DNA of 64,000 nt, from the NCBI GenBank assembly GCA_031763025.1, contig JASSKH010000006.1:12211979-12275978 (forward strand). The letters are read 5' to 3'. Position 1 is the stretch's first letter. Each line of letters opens with the position of its first letter. Shown here one piece after another: positions 35,801 through 44,835 of the stretch. Source of the stretch: Macrocystis pyrifera (lineage: Eukaryota > Sar > Phaeophyceae > Laminariales > Laminariaceae). Under the pieces are notes generated by a model. That model worked only from the letters and a program-made list of their open reading frames with translations, made no database searches and was not told the DNA's origin. Both the position numbers and the translations under genes were made by a program.

Positions 35801-38800
35801 GAACCGCGGACCACGAATTAGCCCGGGATGAATAAGCCGGGCTCCTGGGTTTATAAATCTCTTGAGACTTCAGAAGGGGAAAATTGTACGATATAAAGCG
35901 ACGATCGTACAGCAACGGCCCGTCTGTGAGATTGGGAGATGACACGAATTGGTGTCCTTAGTTGCAATGGTTGCAACGCAAGGGGTCGTGCGGCACGGGC
36001 ACAAGATGGTCCTACCTGTGTACTGCTGTGCTGGTCGAATGGTTGATAACACCAACAGTTACCAACCATTGTTTTTGTCGCAATCCCAGGGTTAATGCCT
36101 ACATAAGGGGTTAAGGTGGTAACGCCTGAAGTGTCTACACTGAGCTATACGTTGTACGTATCACACGCGCGCTGCACGGCACTTTTACAGTAGCATTGCA
36201 GATCCGTTTGGGGTTGGACTAACTACTTAAAAAAAATGAGTGGTTGGTCCCCAAAACGGGACTGCAGCATATGCTAAAAGGGGTTTCGAACTGTGCACCG
36301 ACCCACACGCCGAAACAGCAGCACGTAGCTCGGGTGGGCTAAAAAACAAAGAGGAGAAACCGTTTCGTGACGCAAGCGGGTGTCAGCTCAAAACGGAAAT
36401 TCGTAGCAAATCGACATTGTGGAGGCTTAAGATTCCGTTCCCAAACTTCGCGCGCGTATTCCCGACGCTTTGGAAGCAACCCCACCCGCCCAACATGCTT
36501 CCCTCACTATTGCGGGGGTCCATAGTTAATGGGACCAAATTTTGTAAGTAAAAATAGTTAAATATATAGGTTTTTATGTACACCATAGGTCCTATTAACT
36601 ATGGACCCCGGTAATAGTAATACTCTCTGTACGCAAAGGACAAACGCTGCGAAAAGATGAGTGGCTGTTCTCCGGCCCTAGGCGCGATTTTCTTTTTATA
36701 GCTTTCACTCGTCACTTCTACTTTCCAATTCAACTCGTAGAACAGACTAATGAACAGGATTTTGTTTATCCCCAGCTTCTTTTTTCGTTTTTACTCATCA
36801 CTTTCAGTTTCCAATTCAACTCTTAACATGGACTACATGAACAGGACTTTGTTTATCCCCAGCGGCGCCTTCTGGACAAGCCGTGGCCACTGGAGTTCAC
36901 ACTAGTATTGGTCATCGAGTTCAACACGGTCTCGACAAACACAGAAACTATCGTAATCGATACGATCACGACATTTGATACTTCGAAGCTTTCCTTCAGT
37001 GTCAGCGAGACAAAAACACGGGGCGTGCCAGTTGATAACAAAACTACGCTCGATATGATACATCGTTAGGTTCGATATTTGATATTCCGACACATCGAAA
37101 AACTCGATACCCTATCCAACCCTACTAGTAGCCCACATCCCTCCCCCCTCCCCCCCGATATGCGATATTCGAAATAGGAGGACAGCAAAAACGAACACGC
37201 GCAGCGCTGGCGAAATGGACAAGATCAGGAGACAAAAGGCAGCGATCACCCACCCACCCGTGCAAGGTCATATTTTAACTTTTACAGGACTGCAGTCCCT
37301 TTTTGGGGACAAACTACTTAGAATTTGAGTGGTTTGTCCACCAAACGGGAACGCAGATACAAAGGGTCAAGCTCACCGTTCCCTCACGATGTTGATGGTC
37401 CGCACTCCCATCTCTCTCGCCATCTGGATCACCGCCGTGCCCACCTGAAACAAGAAAACAAAATGCAGACCGACACATTGCAAAAATACATGAAAGACAG
37501 GGTAGCTTTTGCTAGGAACTCGCGACGATGGTGGACATTTATTTACACAAAAGTCGAACAGAATCGCATAGATCAGACGGATCATTCCCACAGTTTATGA
37601 TCTAGACCATTCAAGGAAGATCGGTTCCTGATCTGTATGATCTAGCTCATGTTGCCGACTGGGAGCGGAATACATAGCTAACATGCGTGATCTAGTAGAA
37701 CTTATTTCAAGGGTTGGATCTGTACTATAAAGATCCTGCACAGTATCTCGCAACGACAGGTTATGATCTGTATGACCTATCTGTAGGTGGTGTATCTGTA
37801 TATGACCTATATGTGTATGATCTATCTGTAGATCATATATCTGTAGATAATCTATCTGTAGATGATCTATCTGTAGATGAACTTTTCCAGGTGTGGATAA
37901 TTGTACAGTACCAACGGGCACTATAGAGACACCACCACTGTAACTGTAGATGATACTGCTGTATGAGCTGGTGGAAGGCAACTAAAGCAGAAAAAGCTTT
38001 TTTCGTTAATAAATCATAATTTTTTAGTGGGACACGGCAGCGCTCTCGATCTTCTCTGGCTCTACATTTTCGATTGGATCTCCAGCTTCGCAAAGCTAAA
38101 AACAAAAAGTGCATGAAGCTCACTCACCTTCACGCGACTCGCACAACAACACCTCGCGTTTTCGCTTCTCTCTCTCTTGGTGCAAGCAAGCAATCAACGT
38201 CTGCCTGATCGGTGAAAACGCGACGTGCTCCGTTCCGGCATCGTAGGAATGCGAGGGTCTATGCTCATACCACTACGGCCATGCGTACCCCCCCCCCCCT
38301 CTGGTCATACATGATAATGAGTACACCCCCCCCCCTTCCCCCCCCCCCCCCCCTCTACCCACCGCCTCCACACAACTGACAAGGGTAAGGCATGCCCTAT
38401 ATTTTAAGCGGGTGGGGAAACTAGCAACACCCCCATTCGCTCGTCTTAATAGTTAACCCTTTTAGTACCGCACTTCACATAAGACACAAATATAACTCTA
38501 ATTCCAAGTAAATTGTGCCCCAAACGGAAGTGCAGCCCTAACGGGTTTAAGTAAAAAAGACGCAGCAGCAATGATAGAACTCGCGGTGGGCAAACAACAG
38601 TAGTATTTTTGCGGGGGATTATCCAGAAGTAATCAGAACCAACTGCGTACGGTGTGTAAACATGGGGTATACATTTTTTTTTTTTCGGGTCAATCGTGGG
38701 TTCTGATTACTATGGGCCTCCGTACTACTTATTTCCGTATTGCTGCGGGGGATTATTGTAATCAGAATCAAATAAGGTGTGTAAACATGGGGGGACACCT

Positions 38801-41800
38801 GTTTTTCGGGTCAATCGTGGGTTCTGATTACTATGATATGCCCCTCCGTAATGAGTATTTTTGCGGGGGATTATAGTAATCAGAACCTGATAAGGTGTGT
38901 AAACATAGGGGCATACCTGTTTTTGGGGTCAATCGTGGGTCCCGATTACGATGATGTGCCCCCTCGTAAAATGTATTTCTGCGGGGGAATAGAGTAATCA
39001 GAACCAGTAAAGGTAAACATGGGGGATACCTGTTTTTTGGGTCAATCGTGGGTTCTGATTTCCATGCCCCCCCCGTAATACCAGGTATCAGGTACGTATT
39101 TACGTATTTCTGCGGGGGAATAGAGTAATCAGAACCTAACAAGGTGTGTAAACATAGGGGGTATACCCGTTTTTGGGTCAATCGTGGGTCCCGATTTCTA
39201 TGGTATGCCCCCCCGTATCCTGTAATTTTGCGGGGGATTCTAGAAATTAGAACCAATATTTGCGTGTAAATGAGGGGATACCTGTTTTTCGGGTCAATCG
39301 TGGCTTCTGATTTCCATGCCCCCCCGTCATATCAGGTACGTATTTACGTATTTCTGCGGGGGAATAGAGTAATCAGAACCTAACAAGGTGTGTAAACATA
39401 GGGGTTTTTTATACCCGTTTTGGGTCAATCGTGGGTCCCGAATACTATGATGTGCCCCCTCGTGGGTCCATCGTGGGTTCTGATTACCATCCCCCCCCCG
39501 TATTATGTCTTCATGTATTACTGCGGGGGATTAAAGTAACCAGAACCAAATAAGTTGTGTAAACATAGGGAACATACCTGTTTTGCGGGGTAACTCGTGG
39601 GTTCTGATCACTACGATATGCTCCCCCGTAGTACGCATTTACGTATTTTTGGCGGGGATGATAGCAATCAGAACCAAACAAGATGTCTAGATAAATGATT
39701 GGGGGGTTCAAGGTTCGTGGGTCCATCGTGGGTTCCGATTACTATGATATGCCCCCCCCGTAGTGGTGGGTCAGACATGGAGACCATCTGCAGGCCTGAC
39801 CAACACATAAAAGTACATCGTACACAATCGATCGCCGCGTGTCCGCTCGTACCGTAGGCCGGACGGACGCATGCTGCGGTAGAGCAGAGGTAGAGCTTCT
39901 TTTTTTTCATGTGGCTCCTCCGCACACCTCGCCCAGCAACCAAACTTCGAAAACAACAAAATGTACCCGGCGAGCGTCAAGTAAGCTACAGTTATGTGCA
40001 CTGCTGTAAATCCGTTTTTCACCATGCGATCTGAACTGTTTTGGTCCGACCTGACTGTTCGCTCCGTTCTGGATGATGGTGTCGCCCTCACGAAGGGTTT
40101 CGAAGTCGCGGAGCAGGCGGTACGCGGTGCACGGGTTCACGCCTATCGTCGCGGCGTACTCGGCCGGGATGTCCGATGGGCAGCGCTGCAGCATCGACTG
40201 CGGGAGGCACAGGGGTCCCCCGGAGGGGGGAGGGGGCAAAAAGCGCGATCGCAGGGCAAAAAAACAAGCATAAAAGAAAAAACAATCAAGCGTGTGTATT
40301 TGATCACGATGCTTCCGGGTATCTACCCGGGTATGGCCAACATGAGCAGGTTTGGTACCCGGGTACACCAGAGTATGTAGTTTGGATGCACCCGGGTATT
40401 TACTCGGCACGACCAACATGAGCAGGTATGATACCCGGGTACCCCAGGGTATGTAACATGGATGCCCCCGGGTATCCACGCGGGTATGGTCAACACAAGC
40501 AGGTTTGGTACCCGGGTACCCCAGAGTAAGGCCTAGCGCCGAGGGCACACCGTAGGCGGGTGAAGGCACGTGGTGTGAAGGGCGCCGCAGGCAAAACAAA
40601 ATATTTGGAGTAAGACACGCATCAAAGCATTTTCCTTACATAAAAAATAAGTGATTTTCTATGCGCCTTGAAGGTCTTTACATATCTGGATACGAACGGC
40701 AAATGGCTTAAAAAACGCCCTAGACTCCCTCTTCCATATCCCCTCGTCCCCAAACAGAACAAAAAATAACTGGGAGTGGGCGAGAGGGGCCAGAACGCAC
40801 CGCGTCGGCTTTGGCCACGTTCCTCCATGTCCCGAAGCCGGCCGCCGGCATCGGAACCGCCCAGTCGCCGACCGCAAGCCCCGCAACGGCCGCCCCTACC
40901 GCCGTCACCTCTCCCACGCCCTCGTTGCCGCCCACAGCGGGAAGCGCCGGGAGAACGCCGTACGACCCCTCGACCTGCAAATGCAGGGGAGGTGAATCAA
41001 ACCAAATCATACAACGAAAGACGTACGCAAAGCTATCTTGGACGTTGCACCGTGCGGCGGGATGCCATTGCCGTATCCCTGTGTACTTTTGAGTACACGT
41101 GTAGGGTCGTATCAAATCATAGGAAGAAGGACGCAACGTGAGATCGCGGAGGACGGATGCACCGTGCGGCGGAATACCATTTCTGCATACCAGCACGTGT
41201 ATATGTGTAAATGGGGGTCATGTCATCGTAGAAATAACGACGTACTTTTACGTAAGCTCGTGGAGGACGCACCGTGCAGCGGGATGTCATTGTTGATTAC
41301 CAGTGTAGTCGATGTACGCTCTTGTATACCTTATCACCCGGGTGGTAAGATATCACACCCCGTGAGACGAATTTTAACGCCGGTTTTGAATCGACAACGG
41401 GGAGAATGTAGACGCCAAGCGACGCGTCTATGAAAATATTTTACACCTCAGACAGATCATCTACAGATCATCTACAGATCATTCTCACAGTTCAGTATCT
41501 ACATCTTTCAAAGCAGATAGATCATCTATTGCCGATCTGGTATGATTCAGCTCATGTCGCCAGAGGGGACCCGTACAATCTGCATGATCTACTCCAGCAC
41601 ATGTTTCCTGGGTTGGATCTGTGATACGCAGATCCCACACAACCTCTCACAACGGCAGGTGAGGATCTAAATCATCTATCTGTAGATCATGATCTATCTG
41701 TGCATGATCTATCTGTCCGAGGTGTGGAAACCTTCGGCGATATCTTTCCACACCCACTACTTTGTTGTTGCGTGTGAAGTGTGGAAGATTTCGGCGATGT

Positions 41801-42154
41801 CCTTCCAAACCCACCATTTTGTTGTTTCGTGTGCCTCTCTTGCTGGGGAGACTATCGGCTCGAAAGTTCAGCTCAGGGGGTGTGGTGTATTATCACTCGC
41901 GTGTAATATCATACGGTATACTGTAATAAGTATGTTTTATGTACGGCACTGTTGTCATGTACCAGGGTGATACTGGTGTCACGTGTAGCCGTTCCGTTAT
42001 AATACCTACAAGGATTATGTAAATACCTGGTATGTGCAATACAAGAGCAATTCGTGGCACCTGGTTGATATCGGACGGGTTGATGGGAGCGAACATCATC
42101 CGAATGGCTACCTCCTTGGGCCCCAGGTCGTCAATGTCGTCGTCGGCTTCCATC
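26730..42154 (-). CDS. MECR: Mitochondrial trans-2-enoyl-ACP/CoA reductase (MECR/Etr1 family)
   Basis: Eight firm exons are at 42154-42061, 40974-40801, 40197-40051, 37444-37377, 34891-34729, 31924-31835, 28821-28740 and 27710-27595. A candidate last exon is at 26840-26730. The firm part gives 311 codons in one continuous frame. Landmarks are [10 protein letters not shown], then [20 protein letters not shown] with the Tyr that is catalytic in the family, [25 protein letters not shown], a nucleotide-binding stretch ([15 protein letters not shown]), [24 protein letters not shown] and a C-terminal KPYRSRK. The family reduces trans-2-enoyl-ACP with NADPH in mitochondrial type II fatty acid synthesis, feeding lipoate production. 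The first exon(s), with the start codon and any mitochondrial targeting peptide, were not located upstream of 42154. The predicted location in the mitochondrion is from the family only. Confidence 0.88.
27595..27710 (-). CDS. MECR: MECR exon encoding the C-terminal domain end
   Basis: The acceptor is TTTTGCTGTTTCCAG. Two bases complete an Ala codon started before a GC-type donor. It encodes [20 protein letters not shown], then [18 protein letters not shown]. The donor is AAG before GTGGGT. The FAQAM...KPYRSRK pattern is the usual end of the medium-chain reductase fold. Confidence 0.88.
27950..28040. repeat. A-rich homopolymer tracts
   Basis: A runs at 27951-27972 and 28016-28033 are followed by T8, in the short intron between the last two firm MECR exons. 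Confidence 0.7.
28740..28821 (-). CDS. MECR: MECR exon with the GFWITRW motif
   Basis: The acceptor is GGCCTCGGATAG and phase 0 joins the previous exon. It encodes [20 protein letters not shown] and EEREAMI plus one base. No GT at the edge keeps the frame. ATCG followed by GCGAGT, a GC donor, gives the phase-1 join to the exon at 27710. Confidence 0.85.
29030..29055. repeat. CAG trinucleotide repeat
   Basis: About eight CAG units in the intron between the MECR exons at 31835 and 28821. Confidence 0.8.
29440..29553. repeat. Family A palindromic element
   Basis: It runs from TATTACGGGGGTCCATAG to GGTCGCCCGTAATA and has the same orientation as the copy at 4472. Confidence 0.75.
30328..30775. 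repeat. Family C element carrying a nested A element
   Basis: It starts GCATACCTCGGACAGATCA and ends near CTTGAGGTGCGGAC. The A element at 30369-30479 interrupts it after GATCTATCTGCAGATCATC. C-type sequence (ATACCTGGAATCATACGGG) resumes afterwards. Confidence 0.65.
30369..30479. repeat. Family A element nested in a C element
   Basis: It runs from TACTACGGAGGGACCATAG to CTATGGTCCCCCGTAAATA. Its position inside family C sequence shows that it inserted later. Confidence 0.75.
30819..30928. repeat. Family A palindromic element
   Basis: It runs from TATTATGAGGGACCATAG to CTATGGTCCCCCGTAGTA, 340 bp from the copy at 30369 and in the same orientation. Confidence 0.75.
31835..31924 (-). CDS. MECR: MECR exon with the SYGGMS motif
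   Basis: The acceptor is TTTTTCTCTTGTCCGACAG. Thirty codons, phase 0 at both ends: [20 protein letters not shown] then [10 protein letters not shown]. The donor is CAG before GTGCCG. (V/T)SYGGMS is a hallmark of the family. Confidence 0.9.
32204..32300. repeat. Family D palindromic element
   Basis: The arms GACTCTGCAGTCCCGTTTGG and AACGAGACTGCAGTCCTAAC enclose GCACTCGAATTCCAAGCAGTTTG-type sequence. Confidence 0.65.
32375..32487. repeat. A/B intermediate palindromic element
   Basis: The inner arms AGTAATCAGGACC and GGTCCTGATTACTATG mix the B-type TCAG arm with the A-type GGACC core. The right end is TTCCCCCGTAAATAG. It looks like a diverged link between the two families. Confidence 0.5.
32603..32725. 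repeat. Family E fragment
   Basis: It contains ATGCATGGCCGTAGTCG and GACGGAGCACGTCGGGTG with flanking G tracts. Confidence 0.5.
33080..33565. repeat. Family B tandem array I (about four units)
   Basis: Successive units carry ACGGGGGAACATAC, AGTAATCAGAACCCACCATG and, inverted, TTCGGTTCTGATTA, then TGTTCCCCCG. Left ends are at about 33087, 33212, 33340 and 33467. The array lies in the MECR intron between 31924 and 34729. Confidence 0.7.
33647..33755. repeat. Family A palindromic element
   Basis: It runs from TACTACGGGGGGGCATAG to CTATGGCCCCCCGTAATA and lies about 80 bp after B array I. Confidence 0.75.
34086..34166. repeat. Family D palindromic element
   Basis: TTAGGAGTGCAGTCCCGTTT is mirrored by AAACAGGACTGCCGTCCTA. 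Confidence 0.65.
34425..34505. repeat. CAG/CAA repeat
   Basis: About 25 mixed CAG and CAA units on the plus strand. The polyglutamine ORFs across it lack splice or domain support and run through an intron of the minus-strand MECR gene. Confidence 0.85.
34588..34670. repeat. Family D palindromic element
   Basis: TTAGAAATGCAGTCCCGTTTC is mirrored by AATGGGTCTGCAGTCCTGG. It ends about 60 bp from the next MECR exon. Confidence 0.65.
34729..34891 (-). CDS. MECR: MECR exon of the nucleotide-binding domain
   Basis: The acceptor is CTTCTCCACCCACAG, and one base completes an Arg codon from the exon at 37377. It encodes [19 protein letters not shown], an Ala/Leu-rich middle, then [19 protein letters not shown]. 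The donor is TCG before GTGAGC, phase 0. Confidence 0.9.
34984..35451. repeat. Long family C element with internal expansion
   Basis: It opens TACCTCGGACGGATCC and ends GATCTGTGTGTCCGGTGTGTGG. From about 35200 to 35430 the word GATCTATCTG(T/A)AGAT is repeated roughly fifteen times, making this the longest copy. Translated, the expansion gives an artefactual SDLSVDDL repeat. Confidence 0.7.
35465..35556. repeat. Family D palindromic element
   Basis: It directly follows the C element. GGACTACAGTCCCGTTTTGG is mirrored by CAAACAGGAGTGCAGTCC. Another half copy follows at 35556-35600. Confidence 0.65.
36183..36286. repeat. Family D palindromic element
   Basis: TGCAGATCCGTTTGGGG is mirrored by CCCCAAAACGGGACTGCAG. 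Confidence 0.6.
36508..36616. repeat. Family A palindromic element
   Basis: It runs from TATTGCGGGGGTCCATAG to CTATGGACCCCGGTAATA. Confidence 0.75.
37276..37367. repeat. Family D element next to a MECR splice donor
   Basis: ACAGGACTGCAGTCCCTTTTT is mirrored by AAACGGGAACGCAG. Its right edge is within 10 bp of the exon end at 37377. Confidence 0.6.
37377..37444 (-). CDS. MECR: MECR exon, 68 bp, nucleotide-binding loop
   Basis: The acceptor CTTGTTTCAG is followed in phase 0 by [20 protein letters not shown] and RE, plus CG of the next codon before the donor GTGAGC. VGxAVIQ is the continuation of the Rossmann glycine-rich loop started in the exon at 40051. Confidence 0.9.
37570..37898. repeat. 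Family C element
   Basis: It contains TTGCCGACTGGGAGCGG, GATCCTGCACAGTATCTCGC and repeated GATCTATCTGTAGATG, and ends CCAGGTGTGG. Confidence 0.65.
38118..38345. repeat. Family E fragment with C tracts
   Basis: CAACGTCTGCCTGATCGGTG, CTCCGTTCCGGCATCG and long C runs match one end of family E. Confidence 0.55.
38454..38550. repeat. Family D element (diverged)
   Basis: AACCCTTTTAGTACCGCACTT is mirrored by AACGGAAGTGCAGCCCTAACG. Confidence 0.5.
38605..39765. repeat. Family B tandem array II (nine units)
   Basis: Left ends (TGCGGGGGA, then an AGTAATCAGAACC-like arm) recur at about 38611, 38744, 38861, 38979, 39110, 39227, 39353, 39520 and 39645. Each unit has a GTGTAAACATGGGG-like core and a closing arm GTCAATCGTGGGTTCTGATT followed by CTATG and CCCCCCGT. 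Spacing is 117-167 bp. All units have the same orientation. The array lies in the MECR intron between 40051 and 37444. Confidence 0.85.
40051..40197 (-). CDS. MECR: MECR exon with the [10 protein letters not shown] motif
   Basis: The acceptor is TGTGCCTCCCGCAG and both ends are phase 0 (49 codons). It encodes [39 protein letters not shown] and [10 protein letters not shown]. The donor is CAG before GTCGGA. VNPxTAYRLL and QNGANS are highly typical of the family. Confidence 0.92.
40310..40530. repeat. CCCGGGTA-containing direct repeats
   Basis: Three blocks of about 70-75 bp contain CAACATGAGCAGGTTTGG-type sequence between TACCCGGGTA palindromes. They lie in the MECR intron between 40801 and 40197. 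Confidence 0.65.
40801..40974 (-). CDS. MECR: MECR exon with the catalytic Tyr region
   Basis: The acceptor is CCCTGCATTTGCAG and both ends are phase 0 (58 codons). It encodes [40 protein letters not shown] and [18 protein letters not shown]. The donor is GCG before GTGCGT. The Tyr of GSYG aligns with the catalytic Tyr described for yeast-type and animal enzymes. Confidence 0.93.
41443..41727. repeat. Family C element in the first MECR intron seen
   Basis: It opens ACACCTCAGACAGATCATC, contains GTCGCCAGAGGGGACCCG and closes GATCTATCTGTCCGAGGTGTGG. Confidence 0.7.
42061..42154 (-). CDS. MECR: MECR exon, most 5' one identified
   Basis: The acceptor is TTTATTGGAAGCAG, and one base completes a codon from an unseen upstream exon. 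It encodes [20 protein letters not shown] and [11 protein letters not shown]. The donor is CAG before GTGCCA. The Met shown is internal. MECR proteins have about 30-60 residues before this point, including a mitochondrial targeting peptide. A GC-rich island at 42740-42850 is a possible but unconvincing source. Confidence 0.88.
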
Positions 42155-42629
42155 CTGCTTCCAATAAAGTGTACAGCAGCAGCAGCAGCAGTATCATCGC
42201 AGTTATTTATCACTTCTATGATAAAATATCCTATACGACATAATCCTCATCATCACTAATAATACTACCTATTAATAGCAGCACTAAAGGATAAGGACGA
42301 ATAGCAGTTGAGTTGTTGCTTTTATTTTTGGGTGTCGGAGGTATATACCTGGTACGTGCGTAAGAAGGAGGTGCGGTCGGACCTCTGGCGCGGAGCAGGC
42401 GGAGGTACAAAGGGCGGCAGTAACGATACCGGTACTATGTGTGTCGGGAATGCGACCAAGATACGTACCTGGTATCGCAATGCAGCAAGCCCCGTTGTGG
42501 TTGTTGTTCGTGTGTGTCGGAGTCGGAGACGTGTAATAACTCAAGGAAGTGCGGTCAAGTCTCTCGCGCGGAGAAGGCAGAGCTATATATTACGTACAAT
42601 AACAGCAGCAGCAACAACAGTAGCAGGCG

Positions 42630-42663
<34 letters not shown>

Positions 42664-43250
42664 GAAGCAGTTGCACTCAGTACACCAGTCTCTCTCAATA
42701 TCTGTGGACATTTGAGTGTGTAGAGCACTCTCAACTTTTGGCATTGAATCTGACCTCCATCCTTCGCCGCAAACCTGCTACCGCTTCGCGCATCACGCGA
42801 GTCGGCGATCGGCCGCCGGCGAAGCCCCCTTGCACTGTACGTACGTATGTACAACGGTGGAGATACTGCTTGCAAATCATACTTGAGGAGAGTGGTGTGA
42901 TCCAGTCTATCTAGTCTGTGCGCCCTTGCGCGTACATATATCATTATCAACAAAGACTGGCAGCCTATCCGTCTATCTTTCAACACGGCCTCGCGATCCA
43001 GAGTGCTTCAGCCCCGCCTTGCCCCATGGGTAGAGAGGCTCAGTAGTGGTACGCCGAGTCTCATACAGCGCCGAGTCGTGGCCTTCGCGTGCAGAGAGCA
43101 TTGCGAACAATCTCGAGGCGTTCCCGAGCCAAAACGTCAGCATTGCTGCTGGCTTTCACATTTCAAACAAACGAATCGACATTCTATTGCCCGGCTCCGA
43201 TTGTACCCATTTGCCAAATACATGCCAGAGTCTGCTGGCTTTTTTCTAGA
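42155..43250. other. Expected 5' region of the MECR gene; no exon assigned
   Basis: A first exon must lie upstream of 42154. A GC-rich patch at 42740-42850 (minus reading GLRRRPIADSRDARSGS) ends before GTTTGC in the right phase, but does not resemble the family's N-terminus. A GCT repeat is at 42631-42663. Confidence 0.3.
42631..42663. repeat. GCT trinucleotide repeat
   Basis: Eleven uninterrupted GCT units. The alanine, cysteine or glutamine runs in the overlapping ORFs are not supported as coding. Confidence 0.85.
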
Positions 43251-44180
43251 AGGTCGTACTGAACGTGGATAATTCCAGCCATGGAGCCAAGCAGGAGCCA
43301 GCGCTACCCTGGAAAGATAAAGTCCCATTCCCCGATCACAAATCCTCCCATACATCTGTACCTCAACAAAACCGGTGACGAAAGCAGCGATCCCCTGGGT
43401 CGATACGGCCCCGCAGAGTCATAACGCCCCAAACCCACTGGACCATTGTTGGTTGGCCGGGTCTGTGGAGCCAGCGCCACTCCGGAGAGTAAGGCCCCAC
43501 CCCTGGATCAGATATCTTTCCATGCATCTGCAACTCCAACACACCGGGGACGAAAACGACGCCCCCTCGGGTCGATACCGCCCCGTACGGTGCGGAAACC
43601 CCAACTGCATTGGCTGGTCGCTGATTGGCTGAGCTTCGTGGAGCCAGCGGCATCTGGGGAAGATGGAAGATGATAGGGTCCCATCCCCGGGTCATAAATC
43701 ATTCCATGCATCTACAACTCCAACGCTGGTCCGCTGGATCGATACCGCCCCCCACCGCTTGGAAACCCAACCACGCTGGCTGAGTGCTGATTGACTCGGG
43801 TTTGTACAGCCAGCACCACCCGGGAGGGTATAAGGCCCAATCTCCGGATCATAAATACTTCCGTACATCTGCAACTCAAACACCGGGGACGAAAACGGTG
43901 ATCACCCGCATCAACATCTTCCCGAACGGTGTAGAAACCCTGTCCCCATTGGCTGGATTGTCTGGGGTTTGTCTAGCCAGTGGGGCCCGGAGAGCATACG
44001 GTGCCATCCTTGGAACAAAAAAGTCTTCCTACAACTCCAACGAATCGGGGACGAAAGCGGTTATATATTATATATCCCGGGACGATACCGACCCGCACGG
44101 TGTGGAAACCCCAACTCTGGGAATACCCGTGTTGACTGGGGCTCGTGAAGCCGGTGCCCCCCAACCATTGGGAGCAAGTA
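43250..44180. repeat. GC-rich tandem repeat, ~160-180 bp unit, five copies
   Basis: The anchor word CATCTGCAACTCCAACAC or a variant recurs near 43354, 43525, 43707, 43868 and 44030. Each is followed by GGGGACGAAAACG, a CGATACCGCCCC block and AACCCCAACT. Copies differ by about 15-25 percent. ORFs on both strands are open but poorly conserved between units. Confidence 0.75.
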
Positions 44181-44339
44181 GATTCAGCAGCTTCATAAAC
44201 CGTGATCTAATGCTCGTACGTAGACCTACTATTAACTGTGAACACATCCAACATGGATCACCATCTACCACCTTCGCTTGGCGCAGCCAAATACTATTAT
44301 GTACCTAGTTGACTCTTTTTCCAGAATGCGTTTACTTTT

Positions 44340-44835
44340 CTACCCCGGCCGCGGGTGTTTCGTCCCGCTCTCGGTTACGGGGCACGTAAGGGGGTCGCTT
44401 GTACACCACGGTGCAAGTGCGGGTCCCGGCCGGGCTCCGTGGCGTGTGCTCTCAGCGTTCACAGTCGCGAAATATGGCACGTAACCCCGGGGAGACGTTA
44501 CGACCTGCTAGAGCCAAGCAGGTCCATGGAAACCCCACAACAAACCCTTCGAGTTCTTCTGTTCTGCACAGGTACACCTCGCATCAGGCACGTAGCACAA
44601 CTACTACCGGGCACGTAGCCTAGCCATGGCCATATCGCACAGGAAACGTGCGTAGCCTGGTCGGCACTTAGGGGCCTCGCGTGTAGACCGCGGCGAAAGT
44701 GTGTCTCCCGGCCAGGCTCCGTGGCGCATGCACCGGGCGTTCAAAGTTCAAAGTCGCAAAACCTGGCAAGTAATTGCGGGGAGACGTTCCGCCCACCCGC
44801 CGCCAAGCACGACAGATCGTGGAAACCTCACATTT
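44340..44835. repeat. Second GC-rich repeat, two copies of ~210-290 bp
   Basis: Blocks near 44385-44540 and 44665-44825 share TCCCGGCC, GCTCCGTGGCG, TTCAAAGTCGC/TTCACAGTCGC, GGGGAGACGTT and CCATGGAAACC-type sequence. Confidence 0.6.

Noticed and set aside
38605-39765. Regular spacing suggestive of a CRISPR array
   Set aside because: Units are long palindromic elements repeated whole. There are no unique spacers, and the context is an intron of a eukaryotic gene.
42740-42850. GC-rich island as MECR first exon
   Set aside because: A phase-compatible GT exists, but the translation does not resemble the expected N-terminal residues. Kept only as a weak note.
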